From the NCBI RefSeq assembly GCF_000265205.3, contig NC_018000.1, positions 3,782,001-3,846,000 on the forward strand: a stretch of 64,000 nt of DNA, in the 5' to 3' direction. The notes below the pieces were generated by a model. It saw only the letters and a list, made by a program, of their open reading frames with translations, ran no database searches and was not told the DNA's origin. The position numbers and the translations under genes were made by a program. Positions 52,422-64,000 of the stretch are shown piece after piece (within the stretch, counting starts at the first letter, position 1; every line of letters starts with the position of its first letter). Source of the DNA: Sinorhizobium fredii USDA 257. Lineage in GTDB: Bacteria; Pseudomonadota; Alphaproteobacteria; Rhizobiales; Rhizobiaceae.

Positions 52422-53435
52422 TCAGGCGGCGTTGGAGACGGTGATCAGCCGCTGCAGGGCGGTCTTGGCAGCGCCGGTCGAAAGCGCCTTGCGCGCGACC
52501 TCCATGCCTTCGACGAGATCCTTGGCGCGTCCGGCTATCATCAACGAAGCCGCAGCGTTCGCAAGGGAAATGTCCCGGTAGGCATTCTCCTCGCCATCGA
52601 GCACCGCCTGCAATGCCGCCGCATTATGCGCCCCGTCGCCTCCCTTCAAGGCATCGAGCGTGGTGCCCGCCAGACCGAAGTCTGCCGGCGTCAGCTCGAA
52701 ACTGCGGATCTTTCCGTCCTTCAGCTCGGCAACTTTGGTCACGCCCGTCGTGGTGATCTCGTCCAGTCCCTCGCCGTGTACGACCCAGATACTCTCGGAG
52801 CCGAGATCGCGCAGGACTTCCGCGAGCGGATCGACCCACTGCGGCGCGTAGACGCCGACGAGCTGCCGTTTGACGCCGGCCGGATTGGAGAGGGGGCCGA
52901 GGAGATTGAAGATGGTTCTCGTGCCGAGTTCGACCCGCGTCGGACCCACATGGCGCATCGCCGAATGGTGCTGCTGGGCGAACATGAAGCCGACGCCAGC
53001 CTCGCGGATGCAGCGGGCGATTGTGTCCGGTCCGATATCGAGCTTGACGCCAAGGCAGGAGAGCGCATCGGCCGTCCCGGACTTCGAGCTCAGAGCCCGA
53101 TTGCCGTGCTTGGCGACCGGCACTCCGGCGCCGGCGACGATCAGCGATGCCAGCGTCGAGATATTGTAGGTGCCGGCACCGTCGCCGCCCGTTCCGACGA
53201 TGTCGATCGCGTCCTGAGGCGCTTCGACCGGCAGCATACGCGCCCGCATCGCGCTGACGGCGCCGACGATCTCGTCGACGGTCTCGCCGCGCACCCGCAG
53301 CGCCATGAGGAAACCGCCGATCTGCGACGGTGTGGCGGCTCCGGACATGATGATCTCGAAGGCCGCTCGCGCGTCTTCGCGGCTCAGTGCCTCGCGTGCG
53401 GCCACTTTTGCGACGAACGGCTTCAAATCACTCAT
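52422..53435 (-). CDS. trpD: Anthranilate phosphoribosyltransferase
   Basis: 337 residues. [41 protein letters not shown] PRPP/Mg site ([23 protein letters not shown]), [10 protein letters not shown] and [13 protein letters not shown] are all intact. It transfers phosphoribosyl to anthranilate. Seventeen bases after the SurA/PpiD-like gene; trpE and trpG lie elsewhere, as usual in rhizobia. Confidence 0.97.
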   Translation of the reverse strand: MSDLKPFVAKVAAREALSREDARAAFEIIMSGAATPSQIGGFLMALRVRGETVDEIVGAVSAMRARMLPVEAPQDAIDIVGTGGDGAGTYNISTLASLIVAGAGVPVAKHGNRALSSKSGTADALSCLGVKLDIGPDTIARCIREAGVGFMFAQQHHSAMRHVGPTRVELGTRTIFNLLGPLSNPAGVKRQLVGVYAPQWVDPLAEVLRDLGSESIWVVHGEGLDEITTTGVTKVAELKDGKIRSFELTPADFGLAGTTLDALKGGDGAHNAAALQAVLDGEENAYRDISLANAAASLMIAGRAKDLVEGMEVARKALSTGAAKTALQRLITVSNAA

Positions 53436-53452
53436 GCGTTGTTCCTCGTCCG

Positions 53453-55345
53453 TCAGCGTTGCGCCAATGCCTGCTCGGCAAGCGTCTGGTTGATCGATAC
53501 GCCATAGACCGACTGCAGCGTTGCGACCATCTGATCGAGTATGTCGTCGCCGCTCGCGCGGGCGATCGCTTCGATCTGGCGGCTGTCGTTGTCGAGCGCA
53601 TTGGCGGGCGCACTGTCGTCGAGTCCCGTCACCTGCATGAGAATCTGACCCTCGCCGCCCATGCCCGCCGCATTGGCGACATGTCCGTTCGGGCCGCCGA
53701 AGGCTGCCGCGATGGCGGCCTGGCTCAAGGCCGCGTCCTGGGTGGAGCGGCTCAATCTGGTCTTCGTTTCGACGACAAGGCCGAGTTCGGTGGCAATGTC
53801 CGCGAGCTTCGCGCCCTTCTTGAGCCGATTCTTCAGTTCGGCCGCCTTGGCGGCCAGCGCCACCCGCTGCTGCTCGGCCGTCCAGTCGGCAGCCACTTCG
53901 TCGCGAACCTCGTCGAGCGTGCGATCGCGGGCAGGGATCACCTCCTCGAGGTCGAACCAGGCGTAGCCGTCGCGTCCGATATGGACGGCGAGGGTCTCGA
54001 GGCCGACCTCGGCCTTGAATACGTCCTGGAGAAGAGTGCGTTGCTCCGGCAGCCCGGTCACGTCGTCACCGTTCTGGTCCTTGCCAGTCGCATCGATCGC
54101 GTCGACTGTGGCGAGCTTGAGCTTCAATTGGTCGGCGACCTCCTTCACGGTCGCACCAGCAGCCCGTTCGTCCTCGATCTTGTCATGCAGGCCGACGAGC
54201 TGATCACGCGCCACAGACAGCGCGATCTCCTTGCGCAACTCCTCCTTGACTTCATCGAAACTGCGAACGGCTTCCTGGCGGATATTGGTCACGCGCAGGA
54301 TGACGGGGCCGAAGGCGCCTTCGACGACGGGCGTCACGCCGCCGTCATTGGCGACGGCGAAGGCCGCTTCAGCCACTTTCTGGTCGGGCATCTGCTCCTT
54401 GGTGAAATCCCCGAGGAGAACGTCCGTAGCGCTCTTGCCTTCGGCCTTGATAAGATCGTCGAAGGAGGTGCCGGCGGCAAGTTTTGCGCTTGCAGCGTCG
54501 GCCGCTTCGCGGGACGGAAAGGCGAGTTGCTCGATCGTTCTCGTTGCCGGCGTGCGGAAGCTTCCCTGCCGCTTTTCATAGTCGGCGCGCAGCTCTTCCT
54601 CGGTAACCGCCTCGGTCGCCATCAGATCCTCGGGTTCGAGTTTGATGTAGCTGAACTTCCGATATTCCGGAGCGCGATAGTTCGTCTTGTGGCTTTCGAA
54701 CCAGGGAGCGAGCACATCGTCGCCCGGCGCCTTCACCGGATCGATATTTGCGTTCGAGAGCATCAGGTATTCGACGGTGCGGGTCTCATGCCGGTATTTG
54801 CCGACGGCATCGACGAGGATCGTCGGTGCCGCAAACCCGTCCGAGAGCGCATCGACAATTTGCGAGCGAACCGCCACCTGGCTGCGGTTCTTGATGTAGT
54901 CCTGCTCGGTCAACCCGGCATTGCGCAGCACGCTCGAGAAGGTCATCCGATCGAATTGGCCGTTCGCGCCGTGAAAGGCGGGGTCCTCGCCGATGAGTCT
55001 GGCGAGGCGGTCTTCGGAGAGGCCGAGATTCATGTCTTCAGCGAGCTGATCGAGGGTGGCGCCTGCGACGAGCTGTGAATAGACCTGCTGCTCAACGCCG
55101 AAGGCGCGGGCCTGCTGTCGTGTGAGTGGCGTTCCAAGCTGCCGCGAAAGCAGGCTCAGCTGACGCTCGAAGGCAAGGCGATAGTCGCTCGTGGATACCT
55201 TCACGTCGCCGACCGTCACCACCGCATCGGATGTCCCGGTAACCATCAAGGTCTGACCGCCCCACACCATGAATGAGAGGATGAGAATGGCCAGGAGGCC
55301 TTTGACGATCCGCGTCTGGGCGGCGTTTCTCAGGGTGTCGAGCAT
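53453..55345 (-). CDS. SurA-N/PpiD-like peptidyl-prolyl isomerase, membrane-anchored
   Basis: 630 residues. One N-terminal membrane helix ([18 protein letters not shown]) anchors a periplasmic chaperone: SurA_N-type helical domain (about 35-160), a parvulin-like PPIC domain (about 240-370; [42 protein letters not shown]) and a long C-terminal helical region. It assists folding of exported proteins, like PpiD. Heads the minus-strand trpD-trpC-moaC-moeA group, a linkage typical of rhizobia. Confidence 0.93.
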   Translation of the reverse strand: MLDTLRNAAQTRIVKGLLAILILSFMVWGGQTLMVTGTSDAVVTVGDVKVSTSDYRLAFERQLSLLSRQLGTPLTRQQARAFGVEQQVYSQLVAGATLDQLAEDMNLGLSEDRLARLIGEDPAFHGANGQFDRMTFSSVLRNAGLTEQDYIKNRSQVAVRSQIVDALSDGFAAPTILVDAVGKYRHETRTVEYLMLSNANIDPVKAPGDDVLAPWFESHKTNYRAPEYRKFSYIKLEPEDLMATEAVTEEELRADYEKRQGSFRTPATRTIEQLAFPSREAADAASAKLAAGTSFDDLIKAEGKSATDVLLGDFTKEQMPDQKVAEAAFAVANDGGVTPVVEGAFGPVILRVTNIRQEAVRSFDEVKEELRKEIALSVARDQLVGLHDKIEDERAAGATVKEVADQLKLKLATVDAIDATGKDQNGDDVTGLPEQRTLLQDVFKAEVGLETLAVHIGRDGYAWFDLEEVIPARDRTLDEVRDEVAADWTAEQQRVALAAKAAELKNRLKKGAKLADIATELGLVVETKTRLSRSTQDAALSQAAIAAAFGGPNGHVANAAGMGGEGQILMQVTGLDDSAPANALDNDSRQIEAIARASGDDILDQMVATLQSVYGVSINQTLAEQALAQR

Positions 55346-55709
55346 GGGGGGCAGAAACCTCGTTGCAGTACAGCGGCATTACGGCGAATGATGTCGTTCC
55401 TTAGAACAAACCAAATGGGAATTGAAGGCCGATCCGTCGTAAATCGCGATGCCGCGAAGCAGAGGCCCGGGAGATGCGCGGCCCGGCGAATTTCGGAGCG
55501 CCGTCTGGCGCTTGCGCAAAGGCATCCATCTACGAAAATTGGGAATCGACGCGAACAAGAAAGCGGATGTCGGAATCGTTAGCCGGCAATTGAAATCAAT
55601 CTGCAAAATTGTCAGCTTCAGGCTGGTCTCTCTATGGTCAACGAGGGGGATTCGTGTCTTCGATATGTCAGAAACTTGAAGCCCGGCGGCCGTTGCGGAT
55701 TTCCATGCC
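55346..55709. other. Divergent intergenic region, no gene seen
   Basis: About 360 bases between the PpiD-like gene and the Na/Pi cotransporter gene. It must contain both promoters. I see no convincing ORF, repeat or hairpin. Confidence 0.4.
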
Positions 55710-57356
55710 ATGCAATCCACCATCGTAATGGTCAATCTTTTCGGGGCTGTCGCACTGCTCCTGTTCGGTCTTTCGCTGGTGAAGGAGGGAGTGACGCGCG
55801 CCTTCGGATCGAGGCTGCGCGCCGGTCTGGCACGCGGAACGAGCGGCTCGCTGCGGGCATTCGCGACGGGCTTGGTTGCGACGCTCGCCCTACAGAGCTC
55901 CACGGCCACCGCCCTTATGACGGCATCCTTCGTGGAGAAGGGCCTCGTGAAGTCGCGGATGGCGCAGATCGTGTTGCTCGGTGCCAATTTAGGCACGGCC
56001 ATGACGGCATGGATCGTTGCGATCGGCATCGGCTGGCTGGCGCCGTTGTTCATTCTCGCCGGCGTGATGATGCACCGAATGAGCCAGTCGAGCGCGCGCC
56101 AGGGTGGCGGATTCGCTCTGGTCGGTGTGGGCCTGATGCTTCTGTCGCTCGAACTGCTCGGCACGGCAACGGAGCCGATGCGTGAGTCCGAGGCTCTGGG
56201 AGCCTTTCTGGGCATGCTCGACAACGCCTTGCCGGTCGCCATGCTCATTTCGGCTGCCCTGGCCTTCGCCTCGTCTTCGAGCTTGGCGATCGTCATGCTG
56301 GTGCTGTCCCTATCGTCCGCTGGCGTGCTTTCGGCCGGTTTGACCGTCGCGTTGGTGCTGGGAGCCAATCTGGGCGGCGCGATCCCACCGGTGATCGCTA
56401 CACTCGCTGCGGCTCCTGGCGCTCGGCGTGTGACGCTCGGCAACCTGATTGTGCGCGGTATCGGATGTCTGATCGCGCTTCCGCTTGCCGGTATCAACGC
56501 AGAGATGCTGCAGAGCTTACCGCTGCCGCGACAGAACCTGCCGGTCGATGTTCACCTTCTTTTCAATCTGGTCGTCGCGCTGATCGCCTGGCCTTTTGCA
56601 GGATTGCTGTCGCGGATGATGAGCCGCCTGATCCCGGACGAAGAGGTAAGCGAGACGGGTCCGCGCTATCTTGATGTCGCGGCGCTCGATACGCCTGTCA
56701 TGGCGCTCTCCGGCGCGACACGGGAGGTGCTTCGGGTCGGAGACCTCATCGAGGCGATGCTCATCCGGGCATCGTCCGCATTCAACAAGAATGACCTTAG
56801 TGAACTCGGCGACATCGGAAAGATGGAGAGACAGGTCGATCTGCTGCAGCAGGAAGTGAAGATTTTCCTGTCACGGCTCGGACGTCACGGGCTGAACGAA
56901 GAAGACGGACGCCGCTCGATCGTCATCATCGACTATGCGATCAATCTCGAGCACATGGGCGACATCATTGAGAAGGGCCTTTGCGAGCAGATCCGCAAGA
57001 AGGTGGCCAACGGTCTGAAATTTTCCGACGAAGGCTATCAGGAACTGAAGAACCTGTTCGATCTGACCCTCGACAATCTGCGTATTGCCCAGACGATCTT
57101 CGTCTCGCGCAATGCGGACCTTGCCCGTCACCTCATCGAGGTCAAGGTCGATGTACGTCACATGGAGAAACGCTCGTCGGAACGGCATCTCGAGCGCCTT
57201 CGCGACGGCCTGCTTGAAAGCCTGCAGACGAGTTCGCTGCATCTCGACATGCTGAGAGATCTGAAGCGCGTCAACGCGCACATCGCGTCTGTCGCCTATC
57301 CAATCGTCGAAGAGAGCGGCCTTTTGACGGAGAGCAGGCTACGGCCGCAGGCATGA
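55710..57356 (+). CDS. Na+/phosphate cotransporter family protein with PhoU-like domain
   Basis: 548 residues. Two inverted Na_Pi_cotrans repeats: the first with ATLALQSSTATALMTASFVEKG (QSS motif), the second with AFASSSSLAIVMLVLSLSSAG and LVLGANLGGAIPPV. The C-terminal 200 residues are a PhoU-like helical domain (KMERQVDLLQQEVKIFL, IDYAINLEHMGDIIEKG). It imports phosphate with sodium (NptA/YjbB type) or exports it. No strong ribosome binding site is evident before the ATG. Confidence 0.92.
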   Translation: MQSTIVMVNLFGAVALLLFGLSLVKEGVTRAFGSRLRAGLARGTSGSLRAFATGLVATLALQSSTATALMTASFVEKGLVKSRMAQIVLLGANLGTAMTAWIVAIGIGWLAPLFILAGVMMHRMSQSSARQGGGFALVGVGLMLLSLELLGTATEPMRESEALGAFLGMLDNALPVAMLISAALAFASSSSLAIVMLVLSLSSAGVLSAGLTVALVLGANLGGAIPPVIATLAAAPGARRVTLGNLIVRGIGCLIALPLAGINAEMLQSLPLPRQNLPVDVHLLFNLVVALIAWPFAGLLSRMMSRLIPDEEVSETGPRYLDVAALDTPVMALSGATREVLRVGDLIEAMLIRASSAFNKNDLSELGDIGKMERQVDLLQQEVKIFLSRLGRHGLNEEDGRRSIVIIDYAINLEHMGDIIEKGLCEQIRKKVANGLKFSDEGYQELKNLFDLTLDNLRIAQTIFVSRNADLARHLIEVKVDVRHMEKRSSERHLERLRDGLLESLQTSSLHLDMLRDLKRVNAHIASVAYPIVEESGLLTESRLRPQA

Positions 57357-57546
57357 TGTCGACGATTACCTGCACGTGGAAGGCGCGGCGGGACTTCCCC
57401 GAGATAGAGGAGCCACCATCGCTTTTTAACCGGGTTAACGGGACGTGATTGTGCGATATATGCTTTTCGCAATAATTTGCTGACAGCACGCGTCGAATCG
57501 GGCGACGGGCACGCAATTACCCGAAGAATACCAAGGAGAGCAGAGT

Positions 57547-58917
<1,371 letters not shown>

Positions 58918-59062
58918 TCTCGTTAATCATTGAAACTGAAAGTGAAATTGCAGCGGATTGCTTCGCGCGATAATTTCGCTACCAAGGCTTCGACATTGGC
59001 GACGGGGTCGCTGCATTTGATCTGACACGCCACAACCGGCGTGCGACGGAACGGAGAATGAC

Positions 59063-60889
59063 ATGTGCGGGATTGTGGGTATCGTCGGGCAGCAGCCGGT
59101 CTCGGAGCGGCTGGTCGATGCGTTGAAGCGCCTGGAATACCGGGGATACGATTCGGCCGGCGTCGCAACAATCGAGGGTGGAGCGCTTGACCGCCGCCGC
59201 GCCGAGGGCAAGCTCGTCAATCTCGAGACGAGGCTGAAAGAGGAGCCCCTGGCCGGCACCATCGGCATCGCCCACACGCGCTGGGCGACCCACGGAGCTC
59301 CAACCGAACGCAATGCCCATCCGCATTTCACTGATGGCGTCGCCGTCGTTCACAACGGCATCATCGAGAATTTTGCCGAGTTGAAGGACGAGCTTTCGGA
59401 GTCGGGTGCCGAATTCCAGACGGAGACCGATACCGAGGTCGTCGCCCAGCTCCTGGCGAGATTTCGCCGCGACGGCCTGGGACGGCGCGAGGCGATGCAT
59501 GCGATGCTGAAGCGGGTGAGGGGCGCCTATGCACTCGCTATTCTTTTCGAAGACGATCCATCGACGATCATGGCGGCCCGCAACGGCCCGCCGCTGGCGA
59601 TCGGTCATGGCAACGGCGAGATGTTCCTCGGCTCCGATGCCATCGCCCTGGCGCCCTTCACCAATGAAATCACCTATCTGATCGACGGCGACTGGGCGGT
59701 GATCGGCAAGACCGGCGTCCATATCTTCGACATGGACGGCAACGTCGTCACGCGGCCGCGCCAGGTGTCCACGGCCGCCGCCTTTATGGTCGACAAGGGC
59801 AACCATCGCCATTTCATGGAGAAGGAAATATACGAGCAGCCGGAGGTCATCTCCCACGCGCTCAGCCATTACATCAACTTCATCGATAATCGGGTGCTGC
59901 CGGTTTCCGACGATATTGACTTCGCCAAGGTGCCAAGCCTGGCGATCTCCGCTTGCGGAACGGCTTACCTGGCCGGCCTGATCGGCAAATACTGGTTCGA
60001 GCGCTATGCGCGCCTGCCGGTCGAAATCGATGTCGCTTCCGAGTTCCGCTACCGCGAGATCCCGCTGTCGCCGCAGTCGGCCGCTCTCTTCATCTCGCAG
60101 TCGGGCGAGACCGCCGATACGCTTGCCTCGCTGCGCTACTGCAAGGAGCACGGCTTGAAGATCGGCGCCGTCGTCAACACGCGCGAATCGACCATCGCGC
60201 GGGAGTCCGACGCCGTCTTCCCGATCCTCGCCGGACCCGAAATCGGTGTCGCCTCGACCAAGGCCTTCACCTGCCAGCTCGCCGTCCTGGCTGCCCTCGC
60301 TGTCAGTGCGGGCAGGGCGCGCGGCACCGTCAGCGAGCAGGAAGAACAGGCGCTGGTGAGAAGCCTTGCGGAAATGCCGCGCCTCATGGGGCAGGTGCTC
60401 AACAGCATCCATCCGAAGATCGAATTCCTGTCGCGCGAATTGTCGAAATGCCGTGACGCGCTTTATCTCGGCCGTGGCACGAGTTTCCCACTCGCCATGG
60501 AAGGCGCCCTGAAGCTCAAGGAGATTTCCTACATCCACGCGGAAGGCTATGCGGCCGGCGAACTGAAGCACGGGCCGATCGCGCTGATCGACGAGAACAT
60601 GCCCGTCATCGTCATTGCGCCGCATGACCGCTTCTTCGACAAGACCGTCTCAAACATGCAGGAGGTGGCGGCGCGCGGCGGACGGATCATCCTGATCACC
60701 GACGAGAAGGGTGCTGCCGCATCGAAGCTCGACACGATGCACACGCTCGTGCTGCCGAATGTCGACGAGATCGTCGCGCCGATGATCTTCTCGCTGCCGG
60801 TCCAACTGCTCGCCTATCACACGGCGGTCTTCATGGGGACGGACGTCGATCAGCCGCGCAACCTGGCCAAATCGGTCACCGTGGAATGA
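59063..60889 (+). CDS. glmS: Glutamine-fructose-6-phosphate aminotransferase
   Basis: 608 residues. N-terminal class II glutaminase begins MCGIVGIVG with the catalytic Cys exposed after Met removal; later HTRWATHG and VVHNGIIENF. Two SIS domains follow (LFISQSGETADTLASLRYCK, TSFPLAMEGALKLKEISYIHAEGYAAGELKHGPIALI) and the C-terminal PRNLAKSVTVE. It makes glucosamine-6-phosphate, the first step toward UDP-GlcNAc. 145 bp downstream of glmU. Confidence 0.97.
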   Translation: MCGIVGIVGQQPVSERLVDALKRLEYRGYDSAGVATIEGGALDRRRAEGKLVNLETRLKEEPLAGTIGIAHTRWATHGAPTERNAHPHFTDGVAVVHNGIIENFAELKDELSESGAEFQTETDTEVVAQLLARFRRDGLGRREAMHAMLKRVRGAYALAILFEDDPSTIMAARNGPPLAIGHGNGEMFLGSDAIALAPFTNEITYLIDGDWAVIGKTGVHIFDMDGNVVTRPRQVSTAAAFMVDKGNHRHFMEKEIYEQPEVISHALSHYINFIDNRVLPVSDDIDFAKVPSLAISACGTAYLAGLIGKYWFERYARLPVEIDVASEFRYREIPLSPQSAALFISQSGETADTLASLRYCKEHGLKIGAVVNTRESTIARESDAVFPILAGPEIGVASTKAFTCQLAVLAALAVSAGRARGTVSEQEEQALVRSLAEMPRLMGQVLNSIHPKIEFLSRELSKCRDALYLGRGTSFPLAMEGALKLKEISYIHAEGYAAGELKHGPIALIDENMPVIVIAPHDRFFDKTVSNMQEVAARGGRIILITDEKGAAASKLDTMHTLVLPNVDEIVAPMIFSLPVQLLAYHTAVFMGTDVDQPRNLAKSVTVE

Positions 60890-61383
60890 TCATCCGACCG
60901 GAAACCGATCGCGATCACGCGGCGATCCACGACGTGACGGCAGCGGCCTTCGCGGGACAGCCCTATAGCGATCAGACCGAGCCGCTGATCATCGACCGCC
61001 TGCGCGCCGAGGGCGCCTTGACGCTGTCCCTCGTCGCCGAGGAGCGTGGTGAGGTCATCGGCCACGTCGCATTCTCGCCCGTGACGATCACGCCCTTTGC
61101 GTCCGGCTGGTATGGGCTCGGTCCTCTGTCCGTGCGGCCGGATCGGCAGGGACGTGGTACGGGTAACGCGCTCGTCCGACAAGGGCTGGATATGCTTCGA
61201 AATTTCGGTGCTTCCGGCTGCGTCTTGGCGGGAAATCCGGCTTTCTATGGTAGGTTTGGTTTCCGAAACGATCCCGCTCTTGTCTTTCCGGGTTGTGCGC
61301 CGCAATATTTTATGACGCTGGCCTTGTCCGAGGCGAAGGTTTCCGGCACGGTCAGCTACCATCCGGCATTCGGGCCGGTCTGA
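60886..61383 (+). CDS. GNAT-family N-acetyltransferase
   Basis: 165 residues. GNAT fold: beta4 GWYGLGPLSVRPDRQGRGTGNALVRQGL contains the acetyl-CoA pyrophosphate loop RQGRGTG, then FGASGCVLAGNPAFYGRFGF, typical of YhbS-like acetyltransferases. Substrate unknown. ATG overlaps the glmS stop by four bases (ATGA), so it is co-translated with glmS. Confidence 0.92.
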   Translation: MIIRPETDRDHAAIHDVTAAAFAGQPYSDQTEPLIIDRLRAEGALTLSLVAEERGEVIGHVAFSPVTITPFASGWYGLGPLSVRPDRQGRGTGNALVRQGLDMLRNFGASGCVLAGNPAFYGRFGFRNDPALVFPGCAPQYFMTLALSEAKVSGTVSYHPAFGPV

Positions 61384-61402
61384 GGGTTTTGGTGGCATCA
61401 GC

Positions 61403-62095
61403 ATGACGGAAGGTTCCAGAGGCGGCATGATCGCAGCTCGGTTGCGCAACTACTTCCTCACGGGCCTGATCATCTGCGCGCCCGTGGCAATAACGGTCTG
61501 GCTGGTTCGCTCTTTCATCGAATGGGCCGACAGCTGGGTGAAGCCCTATCTGCCAAGCTTCTACAATCCGGATAACTACCTGCCGGTGGCAATTCCCGGC
61601 TTCGGCCTCCTCGTCGCCATCCTCGTGATCACCCTCGTCGGTTTCCTGACGGCGAACCTCGTTGGCCGCTCGATCATCAATTTCGGCGAGTCGCTGCTCG
61701 ACCGCATGCCGCTGGTGCGGACGATCTACAAGTCGCTGAAGCAGATTTTCCAGACGGTGCTGCAGGATCAATCCTCCTCCTTCAAGAAGGCCGGGCTGAT
61801 CGAATATCCCAGTCCCGGGCTTTGGTCGCTGGTCTTCATCGCGACCGACGTGAAGGGCGAGATCGCTGCCAAGTTCGACGAGCGCGGCATGGATATGGTG
61901 GCCGTGTTCCTGCCGCCGACGCCATTGCCGACCGCCGGCTTCCTGCTGTTCGTGCCGCGCGACAAGATTGTCCCGCTGCAGATGAGTGCCGAGGATGCGG
62001 CCAAGCTCCTGATTTCCGGCGGTCTCGTCACGCCAGACCATAAGCCGCTCGCCAACGCACCGCCACGGACCATCACGCAGCAGAAAAGGGCGTGA
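61403..62095 (+). CDS. DUF502 membrane protein
   Basis: 230 residues. Two hydrophobic helices (YFLTGLIICAPVAITVWLVRS and LLVAILVITLVGFLTANLVG) with the family signature RMPLVRTIYKSLKQIFQTVLQ between the membrane part and a soluble domain (GMDMVAVFLPPTPLPTAGFLLFVPRDKIVPLQMS). Function unknown. 20 bp after the acetyltransferase, same strand; convergent with recG. Confidence 0.9.
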   Translation: MTEGSRGGMIAARLRNYFLTGLIICAPVAITVWLVRSFIEWADSWVKPYLPSFYNPDNYLPVAIPGFGLLVAILVITLVGFLTANLVGRSIINFGESLLDRMPLVRTIYKSLKQIFQTVLQDQSSSFKKAGLIEYPSPGLWSLVFIATDVKGEIAAKFDERGMDMVAVFLPPTPLPTAGFLLFVPRDKIVPLQMSAEDAAKLLISGGLVTPDHKPLANAPPRTITQQKRA

Positions 62096-62119
62096 CGCCC
62101 CTTCGCCCAATCCCAAATG

Positions 62120-64000
62120 TCAACCGGCGCGCAGGAAGCGGATCGCTTCGTCTCGCCGGTGGAGATAGAGCAGTGTCCTTAAAGCCTGTCCGCGCTCCGT
62201 CGTCAGGTCCGGGTCGCGCTCGATGAGATAGGCGGCGTCCTTCCGGGCGATCTCCAGAAGATCCCCATGCGCCTCGAGGCTGGCGATGCGAAATCCGGGC
62301 GTGCCGGATTGCCGCGTTCCGAGCAATTCGCCTTCGCCGCGCAGCTTCAGGTCCTCTTCCGCAATCACGAAGCCGTCCTCGGTATCGCGCAGGATCGAAA
62401 GGCGCGCGTGTCCCGCATCGCTCAGCGGTCCCTTGTAAAGCAGGATGCAGGTCGAAGCCTCGTCGCCGCGCCCGACGCGGCCGCGCAACTGGTGCAGCTG
62501 CGCAAGCCCGAAACGCTCCGCATGCTCGATCACCATGATCGTCGCATCGGGAACATCGACCCCGACCTCCACCACCGTCGTCGCCACCAGCACGCGAATC
62601 TCGCCATTCTTGAAGGCGAGCATGACAGCGTCCTTTTCCGGCCCTGCCATGCGGCCATGAACGAGTCCGACGTCCTTGCCGAAGCGTTGTACAAGGCTTT
62701 GGTACCGCTCGTCGGCGGACATGATATCCGTCTCCTCGGATTCCTCGACCAGCGGGCAGATCCAATAGGCCTTCTTGCCCTGGCTGAGTGCCGAATAGAG
62801 CCTGTCGACGATTTCGTCGGTGCGCTCGGTCGGGATAGTGACGGTCTGGATCGGCTTGCGCCCCGCGGGCTTCTCCGTCAGCTTCGAGACGTCCATGTCC
62901 CCAAACGCCGCCAGCACCAGCGTGCGCGGGATCGGCGTCGCCGTCATCACCAGCATGTGTGGGGAAATGCCCTTGGCCGTCAGCCGCAGCCGCTGGTGAA
63001 CGCCGAAGCGATGCTGCTCATCGACAACGGCCAGCACGAGTTGCCGGTAACTGACGGCGTCCTGGAAGAGCGCGTGCGTGCCGATGACCATCTGGGTCTC
63101 GCCGGAGGCGATGCGCTCGACGATTGCGTCGCGTTCCTTGCCCTTCGTCCTGCCGGTCAAGACGTCGATCGTGAGGCCTGCCGGCGCCGCCATCTTCGCA
63201 AGCGTCGCATGGTGCTGCCGTGCGAGAATTTCCGTCGGCGCCATCAGCACGGCTTGGCCGCCGGATTCGACAGCCGCAAGCATCGCCATCAGCGCAACGG
63301 CGGTCTTGCCGGAACCGACATCGCCCTGCAACAGACGCAGCATGCGCTCGCTGCCGGACATGTCGGCAAGGATGTCCCCGACGGCGCCTGACTGGCTGGC
63401 CGTGAGAGAGAAGGGCAGGGCGGCGATGACCGGTCGACTCAACTTCCCTGTCGCGTGAACCGGGACTCCGGCAACTTTGCGTAAGCGCTGGCGCACCAGG
63501 GACAGCGATAGCTGGCCGGCCAGAAACTCGTCATAGGCGAGCCGCCGGCGCGCCGGTGCCTGCGGAGCGATATCGGTTTCGTCGCGCGGATGATGAAGGC
63601 GATGAAAACAGTCTTTCGCGCTCTCGAAGCCCTGCTGGCGCAGCAATGTCTCGTCCATCCACTCGGGCAGATCGGGAACCCGCGCCACCGCCGCTTCGAT
63701 CGATTTGCGCAGCGGCCGCGGCGAGAGGCCGGCGGTCAGCCCGTAGACCGGTTCCACGAGCGGCAGGCTTTCGGCTTCGGCCGCTCGGACCATATAGTCC
63801 GGATGCACCATCGAGGCACGTCCGTTGAACCAGTCCACCTTGCCGCTGACAATAACGATCTCGTCGATCGGCAGGGCCTTCTCCAGCCAGTTTCCCTTGA
63901 CCCGGAAGAAGGTGAGCGCCAACTCGCCGGTATCGTCGTGTAGGAAGACGCGATAGGGCACGTTCGGTCGGCCGCGCGGTGATGGCTGGTGCCGATCCAC
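62120..64000 (-). CDS. recG: ATP-dependent DNA helicase RecG (5' end outside window)
   Basis: 626 codons are visible and the frame is open at the window edge; about the first 75 residues of the usual 700 are missing. Wedge/OB domain (PYRVFLHDDTGELALTFF), then the SF2 helicase core: Walker A LLQGDVGSGKTAVA, motif II VVDEQHRFG, motif III TATPIPRT, motif IV-VI VGLVHGRM, VEVGVDVPDATIM and QLRGRVGRG. It remodels stalled forks and Holliday junctions. Confidence 0.96.
   Translation of the reverse strand: MDRHQPSPRGRPNVPYRVFLHDDTGELALTFFRVKGNWLEKALPIDEIVIVSGKVDWFNGRASMVHPDYMVRAAEAESLPLVEPVYGLTAGLSPRPLRKSIEAAVARVPDLPEWMDETLLRQQGFESAKDCFHRLHHPRDETDIAPQAPARRRLAYDEFLAGQLSLSLVRQRLRKVAGVPVHATGKLSRPVIAALPFSLTASQSGAVGDILADMSGSERMLRLLQGDVGSGKTAVALMAMLAAVESGGQAVLMAPTEILARQHHATLAKMAAPAGLTIDVLTGRTKGKERDAIVERIASGETQMVIGTHALFQDAVSYRQLVLAVVDEQHRFGVHQRLRLTAKGISPHMLVMTATPIPRTLVLAAFGDMDVSKLTEKPAGRKPIQTVTIPTERTDEIVDRLYSALSQGKKAYWICPLVEESEETDIMSADERYQSLVQRFGKDVGLVHGRMAGPEKDAVMLAFKNGEIRVLVATTVVEVGVDVPDATIMVIEHAERFGLAQLHQLRGRVGRGDEASTCILLYKGPLSDAGHARLSILRDTEDGFVIAEEDLKLRGEGELLGTRQSGTPGFRIASLEAHGDLLEIARKDAAYLIERDPDLTTERGQALRTLLYLHRRDEAIRFLRAG

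Noticed and set aside
59063..60625. 548-codon minus-strand frame opposite glmS
   Set aside because: glmS on the plus strand has full motif support; the antisense frame has none.

Overview
The window is a 64 kb stretch of GC-rich alphaproteobacterial chromosome. Gene content and order point to Rhizobiaceae, most likely Ensifer/Sinorhizobium. Supporting signs are a phosphatidylcholine synthase of exactly 241 codons, the minus-strand order SurA/PpiD-like chaperone - trpD - trpC - moaC - moeA, an Omp25/31-type porin, small DUF1236 proteins and glmU-glmS-recG. The species assignment is inferred from content; no marker gene settles it.

Backbone blocks. Positions 1-4.4 kb hold a DUF882 lipoprotein (cut by the window), gloA, a double cold-shock protein with a coupled DUF192 protein, tRNA-Pro(TGG), a complex I accessory subunit and tRNA-Arg(TCT). 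Positions 5.1-11.5 kb hold a sugar catabolic operon (binding protein, permease, ATPase, sugar isomerase, Gfo/Idh dehydrogenase, truncated RpiR) facing a divergent LacI regulator. Two operator-like repeats 22 bp apart and two intercistronic hairpins are visible there. Positions 37.4-64 kb are ordinary core genome: tRNA-Lys(TTT), ccdA, an AEC transporter, a UbiH-type monooxygenase, pcs, a quinone reductase, a BMP-type nucleoside ABC transporter with a GntR regulator, a CNNM/CorC protein, moeA-moaC-trpC-trpD-ppiD, a Na/Pi cotransporter, glmU, glmS, an acetyltransferase, a DUF502 membrane protein and recG (cut by the window).

Accessory block A (11.5-29 kb) is a copper/metal-handling island flanked by dead genes. 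Operon one (minus strand, 17.1-13.25 kb) encodes a small lipoprotein, a TolC-family protein, a Tat-exported multicopper oxidase, a cupredoxin and a CusF-like protein. Further on come a YqaA-like membrane protein, a cytochrome c', two small membrane proteins, a Crp-type regulator and an LTXXQ-like periplasmic protein. A second cluster (24.7-21.45 kb, minus) encodes a glutaredoxin-MauE fusion, a DUF4396-multicopper oxidase fusion and an HMA-domain remnant. It faces a MerR regulator, and the divergent region carries a textbook MerR promoter: -35, 19-bp spacer with a perfect 16-bp dyad, -10. Pseudogenes around the block include two short-chain dehydrogenase fragments, a class III nucleotide cyclase, an M20 peptidase and a metallo-beta-lactamase fragment.

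Accessory block B (31.5-37.4 kb) lies beside tRNA-Lys. It holds small secreted proteins, two DUF1236 paralogs, a broken prophage packaging module (terminase pieces) and, next to the tRNA, a translationally coupled two-gene cassette of unknown function. One product of that cassette has an R-x6-H motif like HEPN/Abi_C proteins. I consider this cassette and the MerR-controlled fusion-protein cluster the best candidates for an undescribed system.
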